Positions 37,116 to 45,582 of a stretch of DNA of 64,000 nucleotides are shown here, piece by piece. Made by a program: the position numbers and the translations under genes. The stretch's first letter is position 1, and each line of letters starts with the position of its first letter. Under the pieces are notes generated by a model, which was not told the DNA's origin, did not search any database, and saw only the letters and a list, made by a program, of their open reading frames with translations. This stretch comes from Pseudomonas viridiflava (GTDB lineage Bacteria > Pseudomonadota > Gammaproteobacteria > Pseudomonadales > Pseudomonadaceae). The stretch lies in NCBI RefSeq assembly GCF_900583165.1, contig NZ_UTKY01000052.1, positions 1 through 64,000 of the forward strand. The letters run 5' to 3'.

Positions 37116-38021
37116 ATGGATTTATTCCAGGCGATGTCGGTATACGTGAAAGTGGTCGAGACCGGGAGCATGACTGCCGCCGCACAAGCCTGTGGAATGT
37201 CGACCACCATGGTGGGCAATCACCTGCGTGCCCTCGAGCAACGTCTAGGCGTCAGCCTGCTCAAGCGCACCACCCGTAAACAAAGCCTCACGGAATTCGG
37301 CGGGCAGTATTACCAGCGCTGCCTGGAAGTGCTGGGGCTGGTAGCCGACTCCGAACAACTGGCCGAACAGGCGCATAGCGAAATACCCAAAGGCACCCTG
37401 CGTATTACTGCGCCACCGGCCTTCGGAACCGAGCGCCTCGCGCCGGCGCTGAGTGAGTTCTCCCAGCGCTACCCGCAGGTCAAGTTGTACGTGGTCCTCA
37501 GCAACGAGCGTATGGATCTGGTCGACAGCGGCTTCGACGTGGCTATCCGCCTTGGCGAATTGGAGCCTTCAAGCCTGATCGCGCGGCCAATGCAGGACTA
37601 CACCATCACCCTCTGCGCCTCACCGGGTTACCTGGCACGACGCGGAACGCCACAAAGCCCTGAAGACCTGCAACAGCATGACTGCCTGGCGTTCGCCTAC
37701 CCTTCCACCGACGATTGGCGTAACGCTGACAAGCTGTGGCGTATGACCGGCGACGAGGGCGAAGTGGAAATACCGGTGTCCGGCTCGCTGACCATCAACA
37801 GCTCCCAAGCCTTGCGCCAGGCGGCCGTACAGGGGATGGGCATCGTCATGCTGCCCGATGCCCTGGTGCAGCCGGACCTGCAGAGCGGAAAACTGCTGGC
37901 CCTGCTAACCACTTACCAATTGCCGAGCCGCCCCATGCACCTATTGTATGGCCAGGACCGTTACCGGCTGCCCAAGCTGCGGGCGTTCGTGGACTTTGCG
38001 ATGGAAAAGTGGGCGCGCTAA
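37116..38021 (+). CDS. LysR-family regulator (CrgA/AaeR type)
   Basis: This 301-residue LysR protein begins MDLFQAMSVYVKVVETGSMTAAA with a canonical helix-turn-helix (MSTTMVGNHLRALEQRLG) and an effector domain with the GTLRITAPPAFGTERLAP and FDVAIRLGEL patterns of the CrgA/PA2758 subgroup. The start ATG at 37116 fits that subgroup better than upstream in-frame codons. It is divergent from the aminotransferase gene. Its stop overlaps the stop codon of the convergent HAD gene. Confidence 0.9.
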   Translation: MDLFQAMSVYVKVVETGSMTAAAQACGMSTTMVGNHLRALEQRLGVSLLKRTTRKQSLTEFGGQYYQRCLEVLGLVADSEQLAEQAHSEIPKGTLRITAPPAFGTERLAPALSEFSQRYPQVKLYVVLSNERMDLVDSGFDVAIRLGELEPSSLIARPMQDYTITLCASPGYLARRGTPQSPEDLQQHDCLAFAYPSTDDWRNADKLWRMTGDEGEVEIPVSGSLTINSSQALRQAAVQGMGIVMLPDALVQPDLQSGKLLALLTTYQLPSRPMHLLYGQDRYRLPKLRAFVDFAMEKWAR

Positions 38022-38641
38022 AAACCCACGCCCAATTCACGCAGTTGCCCGGCGGTGCGCTCGGCCGACACATGGTGAATACCTTGCCAGCCAAGGGCCA
38101 CGGCGGCGTCGATATTGCCAGCCACATCATCGATAAACACCACTTCAGCGGGCTGTATATCCGGCAAATGCGCGCGCACCTGGCCAAGACTGGCGTGGTA
38201 GATCGCCGGATCCGGCTTGATCAGCTTCAACTTACCCGATACCACGATGTCGCGAAAACACTGAAGAAACGGGTAATTGGCCAACGCATAGGGAAAGGTC
38301 TCGGCCGACCAGTTGGTGAGCCCGAACAACGGCATATTTGCGTGGTGCAGCGCCCTGAGGATCGCCACACCTTCGGGCAGCGAGCCACGCAGCATCTCGT
38401 GCCAACGGTCGTAATAGGCCTGGATCAGGTGCTCATGGTGGGGATATTGCTCGATCAGGCAGCGAGTGCCTTCGGCCAGGGGGCGACCGGCGTCTTGCTC
38501 GGTGTTCCAGGCTTGCGTACAGATGGTATCGAGGAACCATTGCCGCTCGTGGTCGTCGGCAATCAGCTTGCGGTATAGATGGTGCGGGTTCCAATCGAAC
38601 AGGACACCGCCGAAATCAAAAACTACTGCACGAATCGTCAT
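38018..38641 (-). CDS. HAD-family phosphatase (YihX-like)
   Basis: This 207-residue HAD-IA hydrolase has nucleophile D9 in FDFGGVLFDW. The second position of the usual DxD is glycine, as in YihX and related proteins. LTNWSAE provides motif II, K in KLIKPDP motif III, and VFIDDVAGNIDAA motif IV. The family dephosphorylates small sugar phosphates such as alpha-glucose-1-phosphate; the substrate here is unknown. The ATG at 38641 has a strong GGAGG site. Its 3' end overlaps that of the convergent LysR gene. Confidence 0.87.
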   Translation of the reverse strand: MTIRAVVFDFGGVLFDWNPHHLYRKLIADDHERQWFLDTICTQAWNTEQDAGRPLAEGTRCLIEQYPHHEHLIQAYYDRWHEMLRGSLPEGVAILRALHHANMPLFGLTNWSAETFPYALANYPFLQCFRDIVVSGKLKLIKPDPAIYHASLGQVRAHLPDIQPAEVVFIDDVAGNIDAAVALGWQGIHHVSAERTAGQLRELGVGF

Positions 38642-38734
38642 CAGATCCTCCGTTAGCGTGAGTGATAGCGGAGGGAGTCTGGCAGATCTGAACAGCAACT
38701 GGCGCGTAGGACGGATCTGAAAAAAACACAGTTC

Positions 38735-38829
38735 AAATGTGGGAGGGGGCTTGCTCCCGATTGCGGTGTGTCAGCCACAATTTAGCTGACTGACCCACCG
38801 CTATCGGGAGCAAGCCCCCTCCCACATTT
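38735..38829. repeat. REPIN between fabV and the HAD gene
   Basis: Inverted REPs AAATGTGGGAGGGGGCTTGC (from 38735) and the mirror copy ending at 38829 flank a spacer of about 40 bp. The REP core has GCTCCC instead of GCCCCC. It lies directly downstream of fabV and may help end its mRNA. Confidence 0.9.
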
Positions 38830-38841
38830 TTTTGACCGTGT

Positions 38842-40035
38842 TTAGGCTTGGGCTAAACCATTGATCTTAACGGTCGGGTTTACATCGGCATCGTAGTCCA
38901 CGCCGTCGATCTCAAAACCGAACAAGCGCAGGAATTCAGCCTTGTAGCCGGCAAAATCACTGATCTCGTTGACGTTATCGTCGGTGACCTGGTTCCACAA
39001 CGCAGCCACGGCGTCTTGAACCTTAGGCTCAAGCTCAGCCAGGTCGGCACGCAGGCGGCCGTCGGCATCGAGTTTTGGCTCGTTGCCATAGAGGCTGTCC
39101 TTGAACAGGCCGTAGACCTGCTCGATGCAACCTTCGTGAGTGCCCTGCTCTTTCATCACTTTGAACAACAGCGACAGGTACAGCGGCATGATCGGGATGG
39201 CCGAACTGGCCTGGGTGACCACGGCCTTGAGCACCGATACACGGGCGTCGCCTTTCAGCGCTGCGAGGTTGTCGCGCAGGGTCAGCACTTTTTTATCCAG
39301 GTCTTTCTTGGCTTCGCCGATGGAGCCGTTCCAGTAGATGTCCTGGGTCAGCTTCTCGCCGAGGTAGGTGAACGCGGTGGTCTTGGCGCCTTCTGCCAGT
39401 ACATCGGCGTCACGCAGGGCGTCGATCCACAGCTGCCAGTCTTCGCCGCCCATCACTTTGACGGTGCCGTCGATTTCTTCCTGGGTTGCAGGCTCCAGGG
39501 TAGTGTCGACTACAACGCCCTTGTCGGTATTGATACCGCGCAGGGTTACGGCCTTGCCGATCGGCTTGAGGGTGGAGGTGTGCACCACGCCTTGCGGGTC
39601 AGTACGGCGTGGCGCGGCCAGGCTGTAGACCACCAGGTCGATCTTGCCCAGGTCTTTCTTGATGGTGTCGATGGTCAGGCGCTTGATCTCGTCAGAGAAC
39701 GCGTCGCCGTTGATGCTCTTGGCGTACAGGCCTTTCTCGACGGCAAACTTTTCGAACGCCGCGCTGTTGTACCAGCCGGCGGAGCTCAGCTTGCCTTCTT
39801 CGCCTTCTTTCTCAAAAAACACGCCCAGGGTGTCGGCGCCGCAGCCAAACGCAGCACTGATGCGCGCGGCCAGGCCGTAGCCGGTGGAAGCGCCCAGGAC
39901 CAGCACCTTCTTGGGGCCGCCTTCGATGGCGCCGTGCTGGGTGACGTAGTCGATCTGTTCTTTGACGTTCGCTTCACAGCCAACAGGGTGAGCGGTCACA
40001 CAGATAAAGCCACGAACCCGCGGTTTGATGATCAT
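38842..40035 (-). CDS. fabV: Enoyl-ACP reductase FabV
   Basis: This 397-residue enzyme of the FabV/trans-2-enoyl reductase family performs the last step of fatty acid elongation with NADH. The cofactor motif is GASTGYG (48-54) and the catalytic Tyr-x8-Lys is Y234/K243 ([10 protein letters not shown]), the long spacing typical of FabV rather than FabI. FabV enzymes are insensitive to triclosan. The ATG at 40035 starts [12 protein letters not shown]; the longer frame to 40080 is rejected. It is divergent from ppnN. Confidence 0.96.
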   Translation of the reverse strand: MIIKPRVRGFICVTAHPVGCEANVKEQIDYVTQHGAIEGGPKKVLVLGASTGYGLAARISAAFGCGADTLGVFFEKEGEEGKLSSAGWYNSAAFEKFAVEKGLYAKSINGDAFSDEIKRLTIDTIKKDLGKIDLVVYSLAAPRRTDPQGVVHTSTLKPIGKAVTLRGINTDKGVVVDTTLEPATQEEIDGTVKVMGGEDWQLWIDALRDADVLAEGAKTTAFTYLGEKLTQDIYWNGSIGEAKKDLDKKVLTLRDNLAALKGDARVSVLKAVVTQASSAIPIMPLYLSLLFKVMKEQGTHEGCIEQVYGLFKDSLYGNEPKLDADGRLRADLAELEPKVQDAVAALWNQVTDDNVNEISDFAGYKAEFLRLFGFEIDGVDYDADVNPTVKINGLAQA

Positions 40036-40380
40036 AAAATTTCTGCCTCTTCCAAGGGGTCGACGGCCAGTGGTGGCCATTCAACTTCATTCGTACCGGT
40101 CTATGACGTCTGAAAAACCGAAGCGTCACGATAGTCGTAAATCTTCTGTTAACAAAGTCCAATCCGCATCGCGGCAGGCGGGCGCCTACCCTGCATCGGA
40201 TTTTCTGCAAAAAGCGGGAGCTGATTCACTCGATTGTGCGGCATGATGGTGCTGGACGGGTTTGCACTCGGCCCTGGGCCTGAGGTAAATATCTGTCCCG
40301 TGCGACCGTATCGGCGCCCATCATTCTCAAGCCATCGCAGCCCGCCGCGGGTGCGGTGGCTGCGCTTTCAAGGAATCAGA
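40036..40380. other. Divergent fabV/ppnN intergenic region
   Basis: This 345-bp gap must hold the promoters of both divergent genes. An open frame continuous with ppnN reaches back to 40234, but it lacks the family N-terminus and a ribosome site. Short inverted repeats occur (for example CCGCCGCGGGTGCGG near 40349); no firm regulatory site was identified. Confidence 0.5.
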
Positions 40381-41754
40381 ATGCCCCAACGTCATGTGAT
40401 CAACGCCTCCGTCAGCCCCAAGGGCAGCCTCGAAACCCTCTCCCAACGCGAAGTGCAGCAACTGAGCGAAGCCGGCACCGGCAGCATCTACACCCTGTTC
40501 CGCCAGTGCGCCCTGGCCATCCTCAACACCGGCGCGCATATCGACAACGCCAAGACCATCCTCGACGCCTACAAAGACTTTGAGGTGCGTATCCACCAGC
40601 AGGATCGTGGCGTGCGCCTTGAACTGCTGAATGCGCCGGCCGATGCTTTCGTTGATGGCGAGATGATCGCCAGCACCCGCGAGATGCTGTTCAGCGCCCT
40701 GCGTGACATCGTCTACACCGAAAATGAGCTGGACAGCCAGCGCATCGACCTGAGCAACTCCCAAGGCATCACCGACTACGTGTTCCACCTGCTGCGCAAC
40801 GCCCGAACACTGCGCCCCGGTGTCGAGCCGAAAATCGTGGTGTGCTGGGGCGGGCACTCGATCAATACCGAAGAATACAAATACACCAAGAAGGTCGGTC
40901 ACGAACTGGGCCTGCGCAGCCTCGATGTGTGCACCGGCTGTGGCCCAGGCGTGATGAAAGGGCCGATGAAGGGCGCGACCATTTCCCACGCCAAGCAACG
41001 CATCACCGGCGGGCGCTACCTGGGCCTGACCGAGCCCGGCATTATTGCTGCTGAAGCGCCGAACCCGATCGTCAACGAGCTGGTGATCCTGCCAGATATC
41101 GAGAAGCGCCTTGAAGCGTTCGTGCGTGTGGGCCACGGCATCATCATCTTCCCCGGCGGCGCCGGCACTGCCGAGGAGTTTTTGTACTTGCTGGGCATCC
41201 TGATGCACCCGGACAACCGTGACCTACCGTTCCCGGTCATCCTCACCGGGCCGAAACACGCCGCGCCTTACTTGCAACAATTGCACGCGTTTGTCGGCGC
41301 CACCCTGGGCGAAGCGGCACAGGCGCACTACCAGATCATCATCGACGACCCGGCCGAAGTGGCGCGCCAGATGACGGCTGGGCTCAAGGCGGTGAAGCAG
41401 TTCCGTCGCGAGCGCAACGACGCGTTCCACTTCAACTGGCTGCTGAAGATCGACGAGGGTTTCCAGCGCCCGTTCGACCCGACCCACGCCAATATGGCCG
41501 GCCTGCAACTGAGCCATTCGCTGCCGCCCCATGAACTGGCAGCCAACCTGCGCCGGGCGTTTTCCGGGATTGTGGCCGGCAACGTGAAAGACAAAGGCAT
41601 CCGCCTGATCGAGCAGAACGGCCCATACGAAATCCACGGTGACCCGGCCATCATGAAGCCGCTGGATGAGTTGCTGCAGGCATTCGTCGCCCAACACCGC
41701 ATGAAGTTGCCCGGTGGCGCCGCGTACGTACCGTGCTATCGCGTCGTGCAATAA
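40381..41754 (+). CDS. ppnN: Pyrimidine/purine nucleotide 5'-monophosphate nucleosidase
   Basis: This 457-residue protein corresponds to E. coli YgdH/PpnN. The central Rossmann (LOG-like) domain has CTGCGPGVMKGPMKGA and the FPGGAGTAEEFLYLLGIL motif, which hydrolyse the N-glycosidic bond of nucleoside monophosphates. The extra N- and C-terminal domains distinguish PpnN from short LOG proteins; in E. coli it is activated by (p)ppGpp. The start at 40381 (MPQRHVINASVSP) follows an AAGGA site and matches the family. It is transcribed alone. Confidence 0.94.
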   Translation: MPQRHVINASVSPKGSLETLSQREVQQLSEAGTGSIYTLFRQCALAILNTGAHIDNAKTILDAYKDFEVRIHQQDRGVRLELLNAPADAFVDGEMIASTREMLFSALRDIVYTENELDSQRIDLSNSQGITDYVFHLLRNARTLRPGVEPKIVVCWGGHSINTEEYKYTKKVGHELGLRSLDVCTGCGPGVMKGPMKGATISHAKQRITGGRYLGLTEPGIIAAEAPNPIVNELVILPDIEKRLEAFVRVGHGIIIFPGGAGTAEEFLYLLGILMHPDNRDLPFPVILTGPKHAAPYLQQLHAFVGATLGEAAQAHYQIIIDDPAEVARQMTAGLKAVKQFRRERNDAFHFNWLLKIDEGFQRPFDPTHANMAGLQLSHSLPPHELAANLRRAFSGIVAGNVKDKGIRLIEQNGPYEIHGDPAIMKPLDELLQAFVAQHRMKLPGGAAYVPCYRVVQ

Positions 41755-41900
41755 AGGACACGAGTGAGTCACATGTTGTAGCGCTTTGATCCCCCATAAG
41801 GGCGTGCGAATGGGCGTGAGTCGTACTAGGTTTTACGTATTCCGATTCACCCTCAACCTACGAGCGACCTATGGACCAACGGATCTTGTCCTCCACAACT

Positions 41901-41918
41901 CCTTACCCTAAGGTAAGG
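41901..41918 (+). promoter_or_regulatory. Inverted repeat overlapping the vapB ribosome site
   Basis: CCTTACC and GGTAAGG flank a 4-base CTAA centre. The right half contains the AAGG of the AAGGAG ribosome site of vapB. It could be the VapBC operator, and as RNA it would hide the ribosome site. Confidence 0.6.
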
Positions 41919-41927
41919 AGCATCACG

Positions 41928-42185
41928 ATGGAGACCTTAACTATGGCGACTGCAACACTCACCTCAAAAGGGCAAATCACTATTCCCGTCCAGGTCAGAA
42001 CGGCCTTGGGCCTCGAAACCGGAGATCGTGTCGAATTCGTCGAGATGGAAGACGGCAAGTTTTCCATCATTGCAGCCAGCAAAACCGTGCATGACCTCAA
42101 GGGCCTGATCCAAGCCCCAGCAAGGGCGATCTCAATTGATGACATGAACCGCGCCATTGCAGCACAAGGAGCGAACGCTGGATGA
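41928..42185 (+). CDS. vapB: AbrB/MazE-type antitoxin of a VapBC pair
   Basis: This 85-residue protein (ATG 41928, 7 bp after AAGGAG) has the swapped-hairpin AbrB DNA-binding domain (LTSKGQITIPVQVRTALGLE, then GDRVEFVEMEDGKF). The C-terminal tail (IQAPARAISIDDMNRAIAA) is of the kind that wraps the toxin. Its stop overlaps the toxin start by 4 bp (ATGA). It is expected to neutralise the PIN toxin and repress its own promoter, probably through the inverted repeat just upstream. Alternative starts at 41871 and 41943 exist. Confidence 0.88.
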   Translation: METLTMATATLTSKGQITIPVQVRTALGLETGDRVEFVEMEDGKFSIIAASKTVHDLKGLIQAPARAISIDDMNRAIAAQGANAG

Positions 42186-42577
42186 TCGGGCTGGATACCA
42201 ATGTGCTGGTGCGCTATGTCACCCAGGATGATCCGGTTCAATCCCCCAAAGCCAACGAGCTGATCGAATCCCTGACCAGCTTCACGCCCGGCTTCGTCAG
42301 CCTGGTATCGGTCGTGGAGCTGGTGTGGGTTTTACAAAGTTGCTACCAATCAGCCAAGAGCGATGTGGTGACTGTGCTGGAAACCCTGTTGCGCACCCGT
42401 GAATTGACCATCGAGCACGCTGAAATCATCTGGCAGGCACTGCGACGTTTTACAGCCAGCAACGCTGATTTTGCCGACTGCCTGATAGAGCGTTGCGCCC
42501 ATGCTGCGGGCTGCGATTACACCGCTACCTTCGATCTGAGCGCGGCCAAGGCGGCGGGGATGAAGCGACTGATCTGA
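42182..42577 (+). CDS. vapC: PIN-domain toxin VapC
   Basis: This 131-residue PIN ribonuclease begins MIGLDTNVLVRY with D5, and has E46 in SVVELVWVL, D96/D99 in NADFADCLI and D118 in TFDLSAAK, a full acidic set for metal-dependent RNA cleavage. The toxin overlaps its antitoxin by 4 bp. Family members cut tRNA or rRNA; the target here is unknown. It resembles the chromosomal VapC type paired with AbrB-like antitoxins. All catalytic residues look intact. Confidence 0.9.
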   Translation: MIGLDTNVLVRYVTQDDPVQSPKANELIESLTSFTPGFVSLVSVVELVWVLQSCYQSAKSDVVTVLETLLRTRELTIEHAEIIWQALRRFTASNADFADCLIERCAHAAGCDYTATFDLSAAKAAGMKRLI

Positions 42578-42648
42578 GGCTTGCCGTTGCGACGCCGGTC
42601 AGGCTTTGGTAAAAACTGCATTCAACCTCTATCGAGAGAAAGCCCCCC

Positions 42649-43023
42649 GTGCGTACGCTGCTTTTCGCTGCCCTGACAACGGTCTCCAGCCTGGCTGTTG
42701 CCGACACCATTACCTGGCCCGACCTGCCGAAAACCTGTTTCGTCAGCGGTCGCGCCGCCACCCCCATGGATGTCGATGCCGGCTGTGCTGCGTTCCTGAT
42801 CAATGTAAAAGGCCGGGCGGCGGGTACCCCGATCAAACTGGATATTCCGCAGTATGCCCTGCACATCGACGAAGCCACCGGCAAGGAAACCCCGGTGATC
42901 CTCATTCAGGCGGAGCAAAATGGCGAGGTCAAGGCGGTGGGCTACAAGGAACTGGGCACTGAACAATTAGGCGCAGCACTGTTGCGCGAGGTTCGGCTGC
43001 TAGGTACCCAGAAGCCGATTTAG
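42649..43023 (+). CDS. Small secreted protein of unknown function
   Basis: This 124-residue protein starts at GTG 42649 behind GAGAG. The N-terminus MRTLLFAALTTVSSLAVA is a signal peptide with likely cleavage before DTITWPD. The mature part (about 106 residues) has two cysteines (TCFVSGR and AGCAAF) that could form a disulfide. No known domain is recognised. It stands alone between vapBC and a LysR remnant. Confidence 0.7.
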   Translation: MRTLLFAALTTVSSLAVADTITWPDLPKTCFVSGRAATPMDVDAGCAAFLINVKGRAAGTPIKLDIPQYALHIDEATGKETPVILIQAEQNGEVKAVGYKELGTEQLGAALLREVRLLGTQKPI

Positions 43024-43058
43024 TCAACGCTCATCGAACCCAAGGTCGGGCACAAGAT

Positions 43059-43240
43059 TTAGGCAGGCCCAAAACGCTGAAGCGCAGCTTCAACAAACCG
43101 TCGCAACTTGGCCGTACGCTGTCGATTCGCGGTGTAGACCAAATGCATCGTGCGGCTCGGCGCTTCAAAGTCAGGCAGCACTCGCACCAAGTCCCCTTTA
43201 ACCAAGGCGGGGCGCAGGAAGTCTTCCGGGCCAAGCACTC
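43059..43240 (-). pseudogene. LysR C-terminal remnant
   Basis: On the minus strand about 60 codons ending at TAA 43059 encode a typical LysR effector-domain end: FLRPALVKGDLVRVLPDFEA, SRTMHLVYTANRQR and LRRFVEAAL. Nothing upstream matches the rest of a LysR protein: beyond about 43240 the frame has no LysR features. It therefore appears to be the 3' scrap of a lost regulator. Confidence 0.7.
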
Positions 43241-43433
43241 GACGCGGCGGACGCCGGCGGGTTAGCGCAAAGCTGGCGATTGGAACGGGGCAAACCGGCC
43301 TATTGTGTGCCACTGGATCAAGCAGGCTTGAAGGCTGCGTTGGCGGCCGCCGAGCGAACGTTGAACTGCCTCCCGTCGAACGAAGCCACACCCGAACCTG
43401 ACCTTCTCTTCGGACACAAAAAAGCCCGCTGAC
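43202..43433 (+). pseudogene. Possible 3' fragment of an unidentified gene
   Basis: A plus-strand frame open from 43202 and without a start codon reads like real protein from about 43230: ALDAADAGGLAQSWRLERGK, PAYCVPLDQAGLKAALAAAE. Codon choice is Pseudomonas-like. It ends at TGA inside the mqo terminator hairpin. It could be the tail of a deleted gene abutting the LysR remnant. I do not recognise the family and chance cannot be excluded. Confidence 0.35.
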
Positions 43434-43457
43434 CGTTACCGGTTCAGCGGGCTTTTT
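43418..43457 (-). terminator. Terminator of mqo
   Basis: AAAAAGCCCGCTGA and TCAGCGGGCTTTTT pair around an 11-base loop. On the minus strand the stem ends in six T residues, 40 bp after the mqo stop. It is symmetric and could work in both directions. Confidence 0.93.
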
Positions 43458-43496
43458 CACATCAGCTCAGCCCTTTATCAGGGCCTCGCCAACGCC

Positions 43497-45143
43497 TTAC
43501 AACGCCAAATCAGACGCCGGCTTGCTCGGCTCGGCCGCAGGCTTGGCAGCCTCGGTCGGCTGAGGTGCAGCCATCTGCGGGATCGCAGGCGGTGGAGTCA
43601 GTTGCAGGACACCGGCGGTGTAAGCCCATTCCTTGGCAACAGCTTCCGGGCTTTCATTCAGCTTAGTGCCGTAGCTCGGTACGATCTGGTGCAGTTTGGC
43701 CTGCCACTCAGGGGTCGCGACCTTGTCCTTGAACACTTTTTGCAGCACGGTCAGCATGATCGGAGCCGCGGTGGACGCGCCTGGCGATGCACCCAACAGG
43801 CCTGCAATGCTGTTGTCAGCGGAGCTGACCACTTCGGTGCCGAGTTTCAGGACGCCGCCCTGCTCTTCGTCACGCTTGATGATCTGCACGCGCTGACCGG
43901 CCTGCCACAAGCGCCAGTCTTCTTTCTTGGCGTTTGGGAAGTACTCTTTCAGGGCATTGAAGCGGTCGTCATCCGACAGCATCAGTTGGCCGGCAAGGTA
44001 CTCGACCAGTGGGTATTCACGAATACCGACTTTGGTCATTGGCCAGATGTTGTGGGTGGTGGTGCTGGTCAGCAGGTCCAGGTACGAGCCTTCTTTCAGG
44101 AACTTGGTCGAGAAGGTCGCGAATGGGCCAAACAGAATCACGCGCTTGCCATCCAGCACGCGGGTGTCCAGGTGCGGTACCGACATCGGTGGTGCGCCAA
44201 CCGAGGCTTTACCGTAGGCCTTGGCCAGGTGTTGCTGGGCAACGGTCGGGTTCTCGGTCACCAGGAACGAGCCGCCTACCGGGAAGCCAGCGTATTCCTT
44301 GGCTTCAGGAATGCCGGACTTTTGCAGCAGGTGCAGTGCACCGCCGCCCGCGCCGATAAACACGAACTTGGCGTCGGTTTCGGTCTTGGTGCCGTCTTTG
44401 AGGTTTTTGTAGCTCACGCGCCACGTACCGTCGGCGTTCTTGGTGATGTCCTGCACTTCGCTCGACAGTTTCAGGTCGAACTTAGGGGTGGTCTGCAGGT
44501 GAGCGACGAACTGGCGGGTGATCTCGCCGAAGTTTACGTCGGTGCCGATCGGGGTCCAGGTGGCCGCGATTTTCTGGTTCGGGTCACGCCCTTCCATCAT
44601 CAGCGGAACCCACTTGGCGATCTGCGCCGGGTCTTCGGAGTACTGCATGCCGGCGAACAAAGGGCTCGCTTGCAGGGCTTCGTAGCGTTTTTTCAGGAAC
44701 TTGATGTTGTCATCGCCCCACACAAAGCTCATGTGCGGAGTGGAGTTGATGAACGAACGTGGGTTCTTCAGCACGCCCTGCTGGACCTGCCAGGACCAGA
44801 ACTGACGGGAGATCTGGAACGCTTCGTTGATCTCGACCGCTTTCGGGATCTCAACGTTGCCGTTCTTGTCTTCCGGGGTGTAGTTCAGCTCAGCCAACGC
44901 CGAGTGACCCGTACCCGCATTGTTCCAGCCGTTGGAGCTTTCTTGGGCAACGCCATCAAGGCGCTCGACCATTTCCATCGACCAGTCCGGCTGCAGCTCG
45001 TTGAGCCATACACCCAGGGTTGCACTCATGATGCCGCCGCCGATCAGCAGCACATCGACTTTCTTTGCCTCTTCCGCATGAACGGAGCTGATCCCCAGCG
45101 ACAAAGCCAGCCCCAGCAAGGCAGTGTTTACTTTCTTAAACAT
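43497..45143 (-). CDS. mqo: Malate:quinone oxidoreductase
   Basis: This 548-residue FAD enzyme oxidises malate to oxaloacetate and passes electrons to quinones. It has the N-terminal FAD motif [14 protein letters not shown], then [21 protein letters not shown], and [14 protein letters not shown] near the end, all typical of Mqo. Unusually, the protein begins with what looks like a signal peptide ([20 protein letters not shown], cleavage near VHA-EE) and ends with an Ala/Pro-rich tail. Mqo is normally a cytoplasmic-side peripheral membrane enzyme. The ATG at 45143 is used; an in-frame ATG lies at 45152. It is followed by a strong terminator. Confidence 0.95.
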   Translation of the reverse strand: MFKKVNTALLGLALSLGISSVHAEEAKKVDVLLIGGGIMSATLGVWLNELQPDWSMEMVERLDGVAQESSNGWNNAGTGHSALAELNYTPEDKNGNVEIPKAVEINEAFQISRQFWSWQVQQGVLKNPRSFINSTPHMSFVWGDDNIKFLKKRYEALQASPLFAGMQYSEDPAQIAKWVPLMMEGRDPNQKIAATWTPIGTDVNFGEITRQFVAHLQTTPKFDLKLSSEVQDITKNADGTWRVSYKNLKDGTKTETDAKFVFIGAGGGALHLLQKSGIPEAKEYAGFPVGGSFLVTENPTVAQQHLAKAYGKASVGAPPMSVPHLDTRVLDGKRVILFGPFATFSTKFLKEGSYLDLLTSTTTHNIWPMTKVGIREYPLVEYLAGQLMLSDDDRFNALKEYFPNAKKEDWRLWQAGQRVQIIKRDEEQGGVLKLGTEVVSSADNSIAGLLGASPGASTAAPIMLTVLQKVFKDKVATPEWQAKLHQIVPSYGTKLNESPEAVAKEWAYTAGVLQLTPPPAIPQMAAPQPTEAAKPAAEPSKPASDLAL

Positions 45144-45582
45144 CAGTAGCACCTATGATAAAACGCCATCCGCCCCACCGCCCCTGATCATGGGCAACCC
45201 TCCATCACACTGCGCCAGGCAACGCACTGCGGGGTTTGCACATTCACGAAAGGGCCGCAGGGTGGGCACACAAGGCCGACGTATCGACCTCACTTTTATG
45301 TCCCTTCTGCGCTGACTTCTTATCATTATTGGCTTCAGCTACCTGGGCGACAGCGACCGACCGGGACGTATACGGATGTACGTACCAGAAAGAGACTAGA
45401 CCAAGACGGCGCGCAGAATATCACGCCCGACGTCAGATATGGACTCGCCAGTCGGACGGCCATCACTTGGCCAGTTTTTAAGATCCGTCTCATGGGCCTC
45501 ACAAACGCGGCAATGCACCATGGATTGGCTTACCCAACGCGGGTAAGCGGACAACCATCCATCTCTTAAAAGGGGCATTGCA
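45144..45582. other. Divergent mqo/fimbriae control region
   Basis: This 439-bp gap lies between divergent mqo and the fimbrial operon. It contains a stretch with lower GC around 45300-45340 and an 8-bp inverted repeat just upstream of the pilin gene. No coding frame is credible here. It should hold the promoters for both units and the binding site of the NarL-type regulator, which could not be located by eye. Confidence 0.6.
45528..45548 (+). promoter_or_regulatory. Palindrome upstream of the major pilin gene
   Basis: GCTTACCC and GGGTAAGC are perfect inverted 8-mers around AACGC, 34 bp before the pilin ATG. It could be an operator or a leader hairpin. Function unknown. Confidence 0.55.

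Noticed and set aside
43602..45149. Plus-strand open frame opposite mqo
   Set aside because: Antisense shadow of a clear Mqo gene; no start signal or domain.
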